Part shown: in pieces, positions 1 through 6,344 of the stretch
Layout of the letters: each line of letters opens with the position of its first letter
How positions within the stretch are numbered: the first letter of the stretch is position 1
Source: Syntrophomonadaceae bacterium
Lineage (GTDB): Bacteria > Bacillota > Syntrophomonadia > Syntrophomonadales > Syntrophomonadaceae
DNA length: 6,933 nucleotides
Assembly: GCA_028698695.1 (NCBI GenBank)
Contig: JAQVWB010000104.1
Location: 1-6,933, forward strand
Direction: 5' to 3'
Made by a program: the position numbers and the translations under genes
The notes under the pieces: generated by a model
What the model was told of the DNA's origin: nothing
Database searches by the model: none
Seen by the model: the letters and a program-made list of their open reading frames with translations, nothing else

Positions 1-657
1 GCCCGTTTGAATGTAAAGGTGTGTGCCACCCATGCCGGAATTACAGTTGGCGAAGATGGCGGTTCGCATCAGGCTATAGAAGATATTGCTCTGATGCGCT
101 GCGTACCAAATATGACCGTGGTAGTTCCTGCTGATGGTCCCTCCACCCATGATGCGGTTTATAAGATTTATAACCGCGAAGGACCGGTTTATATGCGCTT
201 GGGGCGTCCGGCGGTACCAATTATTTATGATGAGGGGATTGAATTGGAAATTGGCCGGGGTATACAGTTGAGGACCGGCAGTGATGCAACTATTATTGCC
301 TGTGGGATTATGGTAGCCAGGGCCTTGGAAGCAGCCGGGCTTTTAGCGGAGCAGGGCATTAGTGTTTCGGTAATTGATATGCATACCATTAAACCGATTG
401 ATGAGGAATTGATTATCAGTGAAGCACGCCGCACCGGAGCGGTACTAACTGCCGAGGAGCATAATATTATAGGCGGTCTGGGCAGTGCAGTATGTGAAGT
501 TGTGGCAGGTAATTGCCCGGTACCGGTATTACGTTTGGGTATTGAGGATGTTTTTGGGCAGTCGGGGGCTCCGGAGGAGTTAATGCAGTATTATGGCCTG
601 ACTGTTGAGGGTATTGTCCAAAAGACCCATCTTTTGTTGAAAATAAAGGGGCGATAA
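1..657 (+). CDS. Transketolase, C-terminal subunit (5' end missing)
   Basis: This is the C-terminal half of a split transketolase. With a separate N-terminal subunit it would transfer two-carbon ketol units in the non-oxidative pentose phosphate pathway, using thiamine diphosphate, in the cytoplasm. The reading frame is open from base 1, and 218 residues are visible. Residues 4-28 carry the pyrimidine-binding domain signature ending in THAGITVGEDGGSHQAIED. The transketolase C-terminal domain follows from about residue 85, with IDMHTIKPID, the TAEEHNIIGGLG turn and a terminal DVFGQSGAPEEL segment. Family members are about 310 residues long, so roughly 90 N-terminal residues, including the usual catalytic Glu region, lie outside the window. 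The TTG at base 7 is internal and is not a start, because family homology continues to the window edge. The N-terminal subunit gene is expected just upstream but cannot be seen. 1-Deoxyxylulose-5-phosphate synthase shares the fold but is normally a single long chain. Confidence 0.93.
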   Translation, partial: ARLNVKVCATHAGITVGEDGGSHQAIEDIALMRCVPNMTVVVPADGPSTHDAVYKIYNREGPVYMRLGRPAVPIIYDEGIELEIGRGIQLRTGSDATIIACGIMVARALEAAGLLAEQGISVSVIDMHTIKPIDEELIISEARRTGAVLTAEEHNIIGGLGSAVCEVVAGNCPVPVLRLGIEDVFGQSGAPEELMQYYGLTVEGIVQKTHLLLKIKGR

Positions 658-683
658 AAAAGGAATTTCAGTTCTTTTTGTAG

Positions 684-710
684 AACCACCTGTAATGGTG
701 GTTTTTTTTT
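684..710 (+). terminator. Rho-independent terminator (or attenuator) before ftsE
   Basis: A perfect 7-bp stem AACCACC (684-690) / GGTGGTT (697-703) with a 6-base loop is followed by a T-run to 710. It lies 26 bases after the transketolase stop codon and is a good intrinsic terminator for that gene. The T-run ends only five bases before the GGAGG site of ftsE, so no promoter fits between them. A weaker alternative hairpin, GTTCT (671-675) / AGAAC (682-686), shares bases 684-686 with the left arm, so the two folds exclude each other. Confidence 0.8.
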
Positions 711-729
711 ATTTTGGAGGTATAATTTG

Positions 730-1413
730 ATGCTGGTTCAATTCTACAATGTCTCCAAGAAATATGATAATGGTGTTATCGCATTAAATGATGTTTCTTT
801 GAAAATAGATCGGGGAGAATTTCTATTTTTAATGGGTCAGAGCGGGGCAGGCAAGTCTACCCTGGTTAAGTTGTTGTTCCGGGAAGAGTTGCCCACGCGG
901 GGACAGATTTTTGTGGCTTCACGAAGTGTTGTTCGTATGAGGCGTTCTGATATACCGAAGCTGAGGCGCAATATAGGAATTATTTTTCAGGATTTCAAGC
1001 TTTTGGAGACAAAAACCGTTAAAGAGAATATTGCTTTTGCCATGCAGGTGGTGGGAGCCAGTAAAAGGGATATGCAGATAAGAATTCCCGAAGTAATTAA
1101 AATGGTAGGTTTACAGGGTCGGGAAAATTCATTTCCTTCGCAATTATCCGGAGGGGAACAACAAAGGGTCGGGATTGCCCGGGCTCTGGCTAATCGTCCC
1201 CTGGTTTTAATTGCTGATGAACCTACCGGTAATCTGGACTTGGAGACTGCTCAGGAGATTATGCAATTGCTCTACGATATTAATCGACTCGGTACTACGG
1301 TAATTATGGCTACTCATGCGCGGGAGGTGGTCAAAGCGGCCAATAAGCGCGTGATTACGCTGGATAAAGGCAAGATAGTTTCTGATACGCCCAGCGGGGA
1401 GTGTCTGTTATGA
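730..1413 (+). CDS. ftsE: Cell division ATP-binding protein FtsE
   Basis: FtsE is the cytoplasmic ATPase of the FtsEX complex, which uses ATP hydrolysis to signal across the membrane and activate peptidoglycan hydrolases at division or during elongation. The 227 residues hold all ABC ATPase motifs: Walker A GQSGAGKST (36-44), Q-loop Gln87 in IIFQDFKLL, signature LSGGEQQRVGIARAL (139-153), Walker B VLIADEP (159-165) and the H-loop His196. Length and the N-terminal pattern (NVSKKYDNGVIALNDVSL) match FtsE rather than a generic LolD/MacB-type ATPase, and the ftsX gene next door confirms it. The ATG at 730 lies 9 bases after GGAGG (716-720). A TTG at 727, 6 bases from the same site, is a possible alternative adding one residue. 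The stop codon overlaps the ftsX start, which implies translational coupling and equal production. Confidence 0.97.
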   Translation: MLVQFYNVSKKYDNGVIALNDVSLKIDRGEFLFLMGQSGAGKSTLVKLLFREELPTRGQIFVASRSVVRMRRSDIPKLRRNIGIIFQDFKLLETKTVKENIAFAMQVVGASKRDMQIRIPEVIKMVGLQGRENSFPSQLSGGEQQRVGIARALANRPLVLIADEPTGNLDLETAQEIMQLLYDINRLGTTVIMATHAREVVKAANKRVITLDKGKIVSDTPSGECLL

Positions 1414-2291
1414 AACCTGCCAATGCCATTTATTTTATTCGTGAAGCAACGCAGTCGCTGTCTCGTAACCGGGTGCTGAGTTTTGCAACCATTACTACCG
1501 TAGCAGTTTCTATATTAATACTGGGAATAGCCCTGTTGATGACCGTAAATACCGGTAATATTATGAATCGCCTGGAGTCGGATGTTCAGGTTATTGCCTT
1601 CCTGGACAAAACCCTGACCAGCGGTGAAATAAGTACAGTAAAACGCAATATTGAAAAGATAGACGGGGTTAAGTCACTAAAGTTTGTTCCCCGCGATGAG
1701 GCGCTAAAAAAATTACAGGAAAGCTACGGCAAGGATTACGATTTGAAAGCTACCATTGGTAAGAATCCATTGCCCAATACTTTTGATGTTAAAGCCAAAG
1801 ACCCTCATCAGGTGCCGGTTATTGCCAACAAAATTAATAAAATCAATGGAGTTTACAAAGTAAATTATGGGCAAGGCGTGGTAGAGAGGCTGTTTCAGGT
1901 TACCCGCTGGGTAAGAATTGTAAGCATTGCGTTTATCGTGCTTTTGGCGGCTGGAGCAGTTTTCCTGATTGCAACTACCATCCGACTGGCAATTTTCGCC
2001 CGTCGCAAAGAGATTTATCTGATGAAATTGATTGGTGCTACTGACTGGTTTGTCCGCTGGCCGTTTTTTATTGAAGGGATGTTCATGGGAATTAGCGGCA
2101 GCCTCATAGCAGTGCTATTGCTGGCATTAGGATATAATTCGCTGGTGTCAAGAATTGGAACCGTTTTCTTTATGCCGCTGGTGTCTGATCCGCATCTGTT
2201 GTCTCAGTTTTACTTCTCTTTAATTGGGATTGGGGCCCTGTTAGGGATGCTGGGGACTTATATTTCCATAAACCGCTTTTTAAAAGTCTAA
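1410..2291 (+). CDS. ftsX: Cell division protein FtsX
   Basis: FtsX is the membrane partner of FtsE. It passes the ATPase state to an extracellular hydrolase or its activator. The 293 residues show the family layout: a short cytoplasmic N-terminus, a first membrane segment at about 23-47, an extracellular domain at about 48-168 (with the conserved LPNTFDV at 121-127), then three membrane segments at about 169-196, 219-242 and 266-288. The cytoplasmic loop ARRKEIYLMKLIGATDWFVR (197-216) is the typical FtsX/MacB-like coupling region. The chosen ATG forms an ATGA overlap with the ftsE stop and lies 8 bases after GGGGAG (1396-1401). A GTG at 1401 would add three residues but falls inside that binding site, so it is disfavoured. 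The hydrolase it controls is probably the M23 protein encoded next. Confidence 0.96.
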   Translation: MKPANAIYFIREATQSLSRNRVLSFATITTVAVSILILGIALLMTVNTGNIMNRLESDVQVIAFLDKTLTSGEISTVKRNIEKIDGVKSLKFVPRDEALKKLQESYGKDYDLKATIGKNPLPNTFDVKAKDPHQVPVIANKINKINGVYKVNYGQGVVERLFQVTRWVRIVSIAFIVLLAAGAVFLIATTIRLAIFARRKEIYLMKLIGATDWFVRWPFFIEGMFMGISGSLIAVLLLALGYNSLVSRIGTVFFMPLVSDPHLLSQFYFSLIGIGALLGMLGTYISINRFLKV

Positions 2292-2385
2292 GAGAGAAGA
2301 TAAACGACATATGGTTAAGGGAGAAAAAAGGAGTAACTTTAAGAATAGTATCCCTTTGTAATGTTTTCGGGGAGGGTGATTATTA

Positions 2386-3522
2386 ATGTATAAACATAAT
2401 AAGTTGTTGGCTTTATTAGTAGTTATAATATTTTTACTGGGAGCTATTCTGCCGGTTTATGCTGATGAATTGGAAGATCATCAGCGTCAGTTGCAAGAGG
2501 TAGGTAGGGATATTACTCAAACCAGAAGTAAAATTGATAGTGTAAAAAAACATGAACGCAGTATTATGGGGGAGATTCAGACTCTGGAAAAGAGTATATC
2601 AGCCAATGAAAGACAACTGGAGTCAACTGTTGACCGGATAGCATATTTGGAAGAAAACATTATTAAATTAGAAAACGATATAAAAGAAGCCCAAAAAGAA
2701 TTGGAAGATAAAACTGCATTATTATCAGATAGATTAATAGCCCTTTATGAACAGGGCGACATTTCCTATCTGGAGGTTTTATTGTCAGCTACCGATATTA
2801 AGGACTTTTTGACCCGTTATGATATGGTAAATGCCATTGTTGAACAGGATGTTGATTTGATTGAAACTATTGAAGAACAAAAACATGATCTGGAGACTAA
2901 AAAGAGTGATCTGGCTGTAAAGCAGAATGAATTAAAGCAGAGTTACAGCGACCAGATAGCTATTAAAGATACTTTGGATGAACAGAAGAGTAAGAAAAAG
3001 GATGTCCTTAGTAATGTACAACAGGAGAAAAATGCTTATTTAAGAGCCTTGGAGGAACTGGAACAGAATTCGCGTGAACTGGAAGTTATGATTAGACGTA
3101 TGCAGGGGGGCAGTACCACCCAGCTGGGAACGGGTACCTATACCTGGCCAACCCCCGGATATACAAGTATTACATCAGCTTATGGCATGCGCTATCATCC
3201 GATTTTGAAAGTACGTAAAATGCATACCGGCGTAGACATAGGTGCTCCAGGCGGAGCCAGTATCGTAGCAGCCGACAGCGGCAAGGTTATTCATTGCGGT
3301 TGGATGGGAGGCTACGGACAGGTAATAGTAGTTGATCACGGTAACAATATGTCAACTTTATATGCTCATTTATCTGCTTATGCGGTAAGCAATGGTGCCG
3401 TGGTTACCAAAGGACAAACTATTGGCCGTGTAGGTAGCACCGGCTGGAGTACCGGCCCGCATCTGCATTTCGAGGTCCGAATCAACGGCAGCTACACCGA
3501 CCCCATGCCTTACATAAGATAG
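2386..3522 (+). CDS. Secreted coiled-coil M23 (LytM) peptidase, EnvC-like
   Basis: This is a predicted extracellular zinc endopeptidase that cuts peptide cross-links of peptidoglycan. Residues 1-26 form a signal peptide (basic start, hydrophobic core, cleavage expected after VYA-26). Residues about 27-240 are a long charged heptad-like coiled coil, the region that in EnvC-type proteins contacts FtsX. A short Gly/Ser/Thr linker leads to the LytM domain at about 255-378. Zinc ligands His280 and Asp284 (HTGVD) and His361 (HLHFEV) are present, and so are the catalytic histidines His328 (YAHL) and His359. It is therefore likely an active enzyme, unlike E. coli EnvC, which only activates amidases. 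The start ATG sits behind GGAGGGTGAT (2371-2380), a near-perfect ribosome site. It lies 94 bases after ftsX with no terminator or clear promoter between, so it is probably in the ftsEX transcript. Confidence 0.93.
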   Translation: MYKHNKLLALLVVIIFLLGAILPVYADELEDHQRQLQEVGRDITQTRSKIDSVKKHERSIMGEIQTLEKSISANERQLESTVDRIAYLEENIIKLENDIKEAQKELEDKTALLSDRLIALYEQGDISYLEVLLSATDIKDFLTRYDMVNAIVEQDVDLIETIEEQKHDLETKKSDLAVKQNELKQSYSDQIAIKDTLDEQKSKKKDVLSNVQQEKNAYLRALEELEQNSRELEVMIRRMQGGSTTQLGTGTYTWPTPGYTSITSAYGMRYHPILKVRKMHTGVDIGAPGGASIVAADSGKVIHCGWMGGYGQVIVVDHGNNMSTLYAHLSAYAVSNGAVVTKGQTIGRVGSTGWSTGPHLHFEVRINGSYTDPMPYIR

Positions 3523-3708
3523 CGCTTCGGCAAGGGCAGACAAGGGGACGGTTCTGTTGTCTGGGTGAACAGACAACAGAACCGTCCCCTTGTCTGCCGC
3601 GCTAATCTGCCCCCTGTCTAACTTTTTCAATTTGGAATTGTATTACAGTTGCCGGTAGGATAACATAATAGTTGTGCATAAATAATACACTGTTAGTGGT
3701 GATGAAAT
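3521..3708. other. Intergenic spacer between the M23 gene and ctpA
   Basis: This spacer is dominated by the palindrome at 3535-3598. The palindrome is framed by a further 5-bp pair, AGCGC (3521-3525) / GCGCT (3599-3603), with nine unpaired bases on the left side. The rest (3604-3708) is AT-rich. A possible weak ctpA promoter there is TTGTAT (3638-3643) with TAACAT (3661-3666), spaced by 17 bases. The palindrome is not followed directly by a T-run, so it is not a standard intrinsic terminator. It may still slow or end the ftsEX-M23 transcript. Confidence 0.45.
3535..3598. repeat. REP-like palindrome, two head-to-head GGGGACGGTTC hairpins
   Basis: A perfect 29-base inverted repeat (3535-3563 and 3570-3598) is separated by six bases (GGTGAA). 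Each arm can also fold alone: CAGACAA (3537-3543) pairs with TTGTCTG (3557-3563), leaving a 13-base loop that starts with GGGGACGGTTC (3544-3554). The mirror copy has its core GAACCGTCCCC at 3579-3589. The same 11-base core occurs twice more at 6573-6583 and 6631-6641 with a different stem word, so this is a member of a dispersed family. Hairpins of this kind are typical of REP elements moved by single-strand (Y1, IS200-like) transposases. No such gene is in the window, so the mechanism is inference. Confidence 0.9.
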
Positions 3709-4857
3709 ATGAGAGATCAAAAATGGTTTAAAGGGCTTACGGTATTCTTTTCCCTGATTGGAATATTAACATTCGGGGGAGTGCTTTTCTTCTTAATTAC
3801 CAATGCTACAGGTATTGGTACACTTCTTAGTGTCCTGGGTCTGGTAAAGACACAGTCGCTTTATGAAGTCAATACTCCGCTGATAATTGGTGGTGCGACG
3901 GCAGGTATTGTAGAGTCGTTGGATGACCCTTATTCCAGGTATTTGGACCGGGAAGACTGGCAGGAGTTAAAAGTTCAGTTGGAGGCTCAGTTCGGTGGTA
4001 TTGGAGTTTATGTACTGCAGGACGAAGCCGGACGGTTGGAGATTATATCACCGATTAAAGGGACTCCCGCATTTAAAGCCGGTGTCAAACATGGTGATGT
4101 TGTTACGCGTTTAAATGGAGAGAGTGTCATGGGTATGACCCAGGATGAAGCAGTGCATTTGATGCGCGGTGAGCCGGGTACCCAATTGGTGTTGACCGTT
4201 TACCGGGAATCAGATGGCAAGGAACATGAGTTTAAAATTATTCGCGAAATTATTAATGTGCCTTCGGTGGAGGATGAGGTAATCGAGAGTGTGCCCGAAA
4301 TAGGTTATATTCAACTAAACCAGTTTCATAACCGTTCAGCCGAGGAAATGGCTGCCAGTCTGGAACAGTTGTTGAATGATAAACATATTCAGGGCTTGAT
4401 TTTGGATTTACGCAATAATGGCGGGGGAGGTTTTGAGGCTTCAATAGCTATTGCCAGCATATTTCTGGATGGCGAGGAGGTTGTCAGTGTAGTCGATGCT
4501 GAGAAAAATAAAACTGTACACCGGGCCTCAAAAGGTTCGATTGATATTCCTCTGGTAGTGCTCGTAAATGGAAATAGTGCCAGTGCTTCGGAGATTTTGG
4601 CCGGAGCTTTGCGCGATAATGGCCGGGCAATATTAGTAGGCGAAAAGACTTATGGCAAAGGTTTGGTACAGACCATTTTTCCTCTGCGTGATGGGGGCGC
4701 ATTGAAGTTAACTACGCAGAAGTATTTTACTCCTGATGGCACCGATATTAACGAAATCGGTATTACTCCCGAATATGTCGTAGAAAATGATCCGAAAAGC
4801 GATGAGGATTTACAGCTGCAAAAGGCGATCAGCCTGATGAAAGCGGAGATATTTTAA
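3709..4857 (+). CDS. ctpA: Membrane-anchored carboxyl-terminal processing protease (S41, CtpA type)
   Basis: This is a PDZ-containing serine protease that cuts secreted or membrane proteins near their C-termini on the outer face of the membrane. An uncleaved N-terminal membrane anchor lies at about residues 8-31. The PDZ domain spans about 95-166 (FGGIGVYV to TQLVLTV) and binds substrate tails. The S41 domain follows, with LDLRNNGGGGFEAS (232-245), the nucleophile Ser292 in NSASASE, the general base Lys317 in TYGKG, and Gln321 four residues later, the conserved Ser/Lys/Gln arrangement. Length (382) matches CtpA/CtpB proteins. The ATG is 5 bases after GGTGAT (3698-3703). Its position after ftsEX and the M23 gene suggests a role in trimming envelope hydrolases, but the substrate cannot be read from sequence. 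No clear terminator follows it apart from the hairpin at 4868-4972. Confidence 0.95.
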   Translation: MRDQKWFKGLTVFFSLIGILTFGGVLFFLITNATGIGTLLSVLGLVKTQSLYEVNTPLIIGGATAGIVESLDDPYSRYLDREDWQELKVQLEAQFGGIGVYVLQDEAGRLEIISPIKGTPAFKAGVKHGDVVTRLNGESVMGMTQDEAVHLMRGEPGTQLVLTVYRESDGKEHEFKIIREIINVPSVEDEVIESVPEIGYIQLNQFHNRSAEEMAASLEQLLNDKHIQGLILDLRNNGGGGFEASIAIASIFLDGEEVVSVVDAEKNKTVHRASKGSIDIPLVVLVNGNSASASEILAGALRDNGRAILVGEKTYGKGLVQTIFPLRDGGALKLTTQKYFTPDGTDINEIGITPEYVVENDPKSDEDLQLQKAISLMKAEIF

Positions 4858-4867
4858 ATATGGAATA

Positions 4868-4972
4868 GACACAGATAACACAGATTTTAAGGGATTTTCA
4901 CAGATATTTATTTTTTCTAATATTAAGGTTACTGTGAAAATCCGTGCCCGAAGGGTCTGTGCTATCTGTGTC
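4868..4972. repeat. Long imperfect hairpin of CAGAT-word repeat family
   Basis: The arms pair in three blocks: GACACAGATA (4868-4877) with TATCTGTGTC (4963-4972), CACAGA (4879-4884) with TCTGTG (4956-4961), and GGATTTTCACAG (4892-4903) with CTGTGAAAATCC (4932-4943). The right arm carries an extra mini-hairpin CCC-GAA-GGG (4947-4955). The loop (4904-4931) is AT-rich. On the minus strand bases 4943-4955 read CCCTTCGGGCACG, identical to 6183-6195, which places this element in the same family as the repeat at 6157. It lies between two convergent genes, ending 10 bases after the ctpA stop at its near side, so it could end transcription both ways, although no adjoining T-run is present on the outgoing sides. 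Confidence 0.85.
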
Positions 4973-4991
4973 AAAAAATCATTGGTTCTAT

Positions 4992-6044
4992 TTATTTGAA
5001 ACCAATGATGGCGTTCAGGATTTCCTTTCTTTTCATGTCCAGGCCGATGAAGTCCATGTGGGCGGATAAAATTTGTTTGCTTTGGCGCGTGGCCCGGTAG
5101 GCGTCCTCCAAATCATTCAGGGCTTCCCAGATCAGAGTATCAAACTGACGTGACAACTCAGTATCGGTTTCTTTGCTCTCCGATTCCCCATGATTAAAAC
5201 AGTTGTCCAGGTCTATCAGTTTGTCTCCTGGCCTGACCCGAATAGTTTTATTACCAATATCAATTAATGCGGTTTGCAGGTTGGGAATTATCACCATGAT
5301 TATATTATCCGGTATTAAGCCGCAATGGTAATATTGCAGCCAATTTCCTCTGGATTTTGCCCGGGCAGCCAAATCTAGAATCAGCATGGATTTCCCATAG
5401 TCATCTGTTCCTTTAAAAAGATATCTTTTGCTGCATCCCGAACTTAGTTCTTCGGTATAGTTAATGATTCCATCGGCTGTAACTGAAGTGGCAAAATAGT
5501 GCTTATCCCCTGGTTGCTGAAGAATTTCGCTCTCCAGATTTTGCATAAATTTATCCCAATCGGTCTGGTTGGCATATTGGGAAGTCGGTTGCTTTAAGCC
5601 CGCTCTTAATTCAACCAGCCGGGTTAAACGCTTATAAGCCTGTTGCCGGTATCCATAGGCTTGATTGTTCAGAGCGTCTATTTCGGAATTATTTTCACCT
5701 GGAGTTTCTTCATCCAGGTAGTTTCCCATATAAATAATTTCCCCATCAATTGTATTGGGCAAAGCCAGGGTGGACTGATTGCCGCTTATTACAGCTGCAT
5801 TCAGTTGAGGGATAAAGATTCCCTCCGGATTGAGCGGCTCCAGTGGTGAAACCCAGAATTCCACTTCATATCCACGTTCCAGCAATTCTTCACCCAGTAA
5901 ACGAATAAAGGTGGATTTACCGGAACCGGCCAACCCTTTGAGTATATATGTTTTGGACGAGCCGGTTAACAGTTCGGGTATGAAGGTATAGAATCCTTGA
6001 CTGGAGTTACTGCTGGCAAAAACATATCTGGCTTTTCCTTTCAC
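4992..6044 (-). CDS. Two-P-loop ATPase, PRK06851-like, function unknown
   Basis: This is a predicted cytoplasmic NTPase of 350 residues made of two similar halves, resembling a conserved Firmicute family of unknown role (PRK06851). The first half opens with an FASSNSSQGFYTF motif and a good Walker A GLAGSGKST (37-45), followed by a strand-rich FIPQLNAAVISG segment. The second half repeats the plan: HYFATSVTADGIINY, then P-loop GTDDYGKS (212-219), then YYHCGLIPDNIIMVIIPNLQTALID. The second loop fits GxxxxGKS formally but has lost the usual inner glycines, so it may bind nucleotide poorly. The start is GTG (6044-6042), chosen because AGGAGG (6058-6053) lies 8 bases upstream. It is convergent with ctpA and sits between two copies of the CAGAT repeat family. 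No signal peptide or membrane segment is visible. No substrate can be inferred. Confidence 0.85.
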   Translation of the reverse strand: MKGKARYVFASSNSSQGFYTFIPELLTGSSKTYILKGLAGSGKSTFIRLLGEELLERGYEVEFWVSPLEPLNPEGIFIPQLNAAVISGNQSTLALPNTIDGEIIYMGNYLDEETPGENNSEIDALNNQAYGYRQQAYKRLTRLVELRAGLKQPTSQYANQTDWDKFMQNLESEILQQPGDKHYFATSVTADGIINYTEELSSGCSKRYLFKGTDDYGKSMLILDLAARAKSRGNWLQYYHCGLIPDNIIMVIIPNLQTALIDIGNKTIRVRPGDKLIDLDNCFNHGESESKETDTELSRQFDTLIWEALNDLEDAYRATRQSKQILSAHMDFIGLDMKRKEILNAIIGFK

Positions 6045-6130
6045 CTCGGTTTCCTCCTCGCACCAGTTTCTATAAGATATTCAAAGTAGACACTAAAGGT
6101 GAACAGTTCAGGTAAGGAGTGAGGTACGGG

Positions 6131-6147
6131 GGAGGCCTCCGGCCTCC
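6131..6147. repeat. GC-rich palindrome GGAGGCC-TCC-GGCCTCC
   Basis: Seven-base arms (6131-6137 and 6141-6147) surround a three-base loop, and GGAGGCCTCC (6131-6140) is itself a perfect palindrome. It lies about 90 bases upstream of the ATPase gene start and ten bases before a CAGAT-family repeat. It may be the outer edge of that repeat or an independent hairpin. No T-run follows on the plus strand, so it is not a classical terminator. Confidence 0.5.
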
Positions 6148-6156
6148 ATGGGTTTT

Positions 6157-6207
6157 GACGCAGATTACTCAGATTTTACGGGCCCTTCGGGCACGCAGAT
6201 TTTTTAT
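6157..6207 (+). repeat. CAGAT-word repeat with CCCTTCGGGCACG core, left copy
   Basis: The segment starts with GACGCAGATTACTCAG (6157-6172), continues through the small hairpin GCCC-TTC-GGGC (6182-6192) and ends in CAGATTTTTTA. Its 13-base core (6183-6195) is identical to the minus strand of 4943-4955. The first 16 bases match the minus strand of 6691-6706 at 14 of 16 positions, so 6157 and 6706 are the ends of an imperfect inverted pair about 550 bases apart. Confidence 0.75.
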
Positions 6208-6220
6208 TTTGATTAATAGG

Positions 6221-6280
6221 CAGTCAGGTTATTTATGGTGAATAAGGGTACAGTTTTTTGAACCTGACTGGACCTGACTT
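6221..6280. repeat. CAGTCAGGTT inverted repeat plus third copy
   Basis: CAGTCAGGTT (6221-6230) is perfectly complementary to AACCTGACTG (6261-6270), with a 30-base spacer. A third, near-identical copy, GACCTGACTT (6271-6280), follows directly on the same strand as the second. This could be a stem-loop with a choice of right arms, or paired protein-binding sites. Nothing links it to a known family. Confidence 0.6.
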
Positions 6281-6344
6281 TGATATTTAAAGTAGCAGAA
6301 AAAATATTGAGATGAGATAGATATGGAGTGAAGAGTGAAGTTTA

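Noticed and set aside
7..9. TTG as the start of the transketolase gene
   Set aside because: Conserved transketolase sequence continues to base 1 and about 90 residues of the family are missing, so the start is outside the window.
1401..1403. GTG as the ftsX start
   Set aside because: It overlaps the GGGGAG ribosome site. The ATG at 1410 has correct spacing and the usual ATGA overlap.
2317..2356. AAGGGA (2317-2322) / TCCCTT (2351-2356) stem between ftsX and the M23 gene
   Set aside because: Only six pairs with a 28-base loop and no T-run; such pairs are common by chance.
3370..3630. 86-codon minus-strand frame over the end of the M23 gene and the palindrome
   Set aside because: It is antisense to the conserved catalytic part of the M23 domain and part of its length is the palindrome itself.
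3535..3630. Palindrome as a standard intrinsic terminator of the M23 gene
   Set aside because: No T-run follows the stem. The nearest TTTTT is about 25 bases away.
6100..6110. TGAACAGTTCA as a LexA box ahead of the ATPase gene
   Set aside because: The half-sites GAAC and GTTC are one base apart instead of four, so it does not fit the Firmicute LexA site. It may be a different operator or chance.
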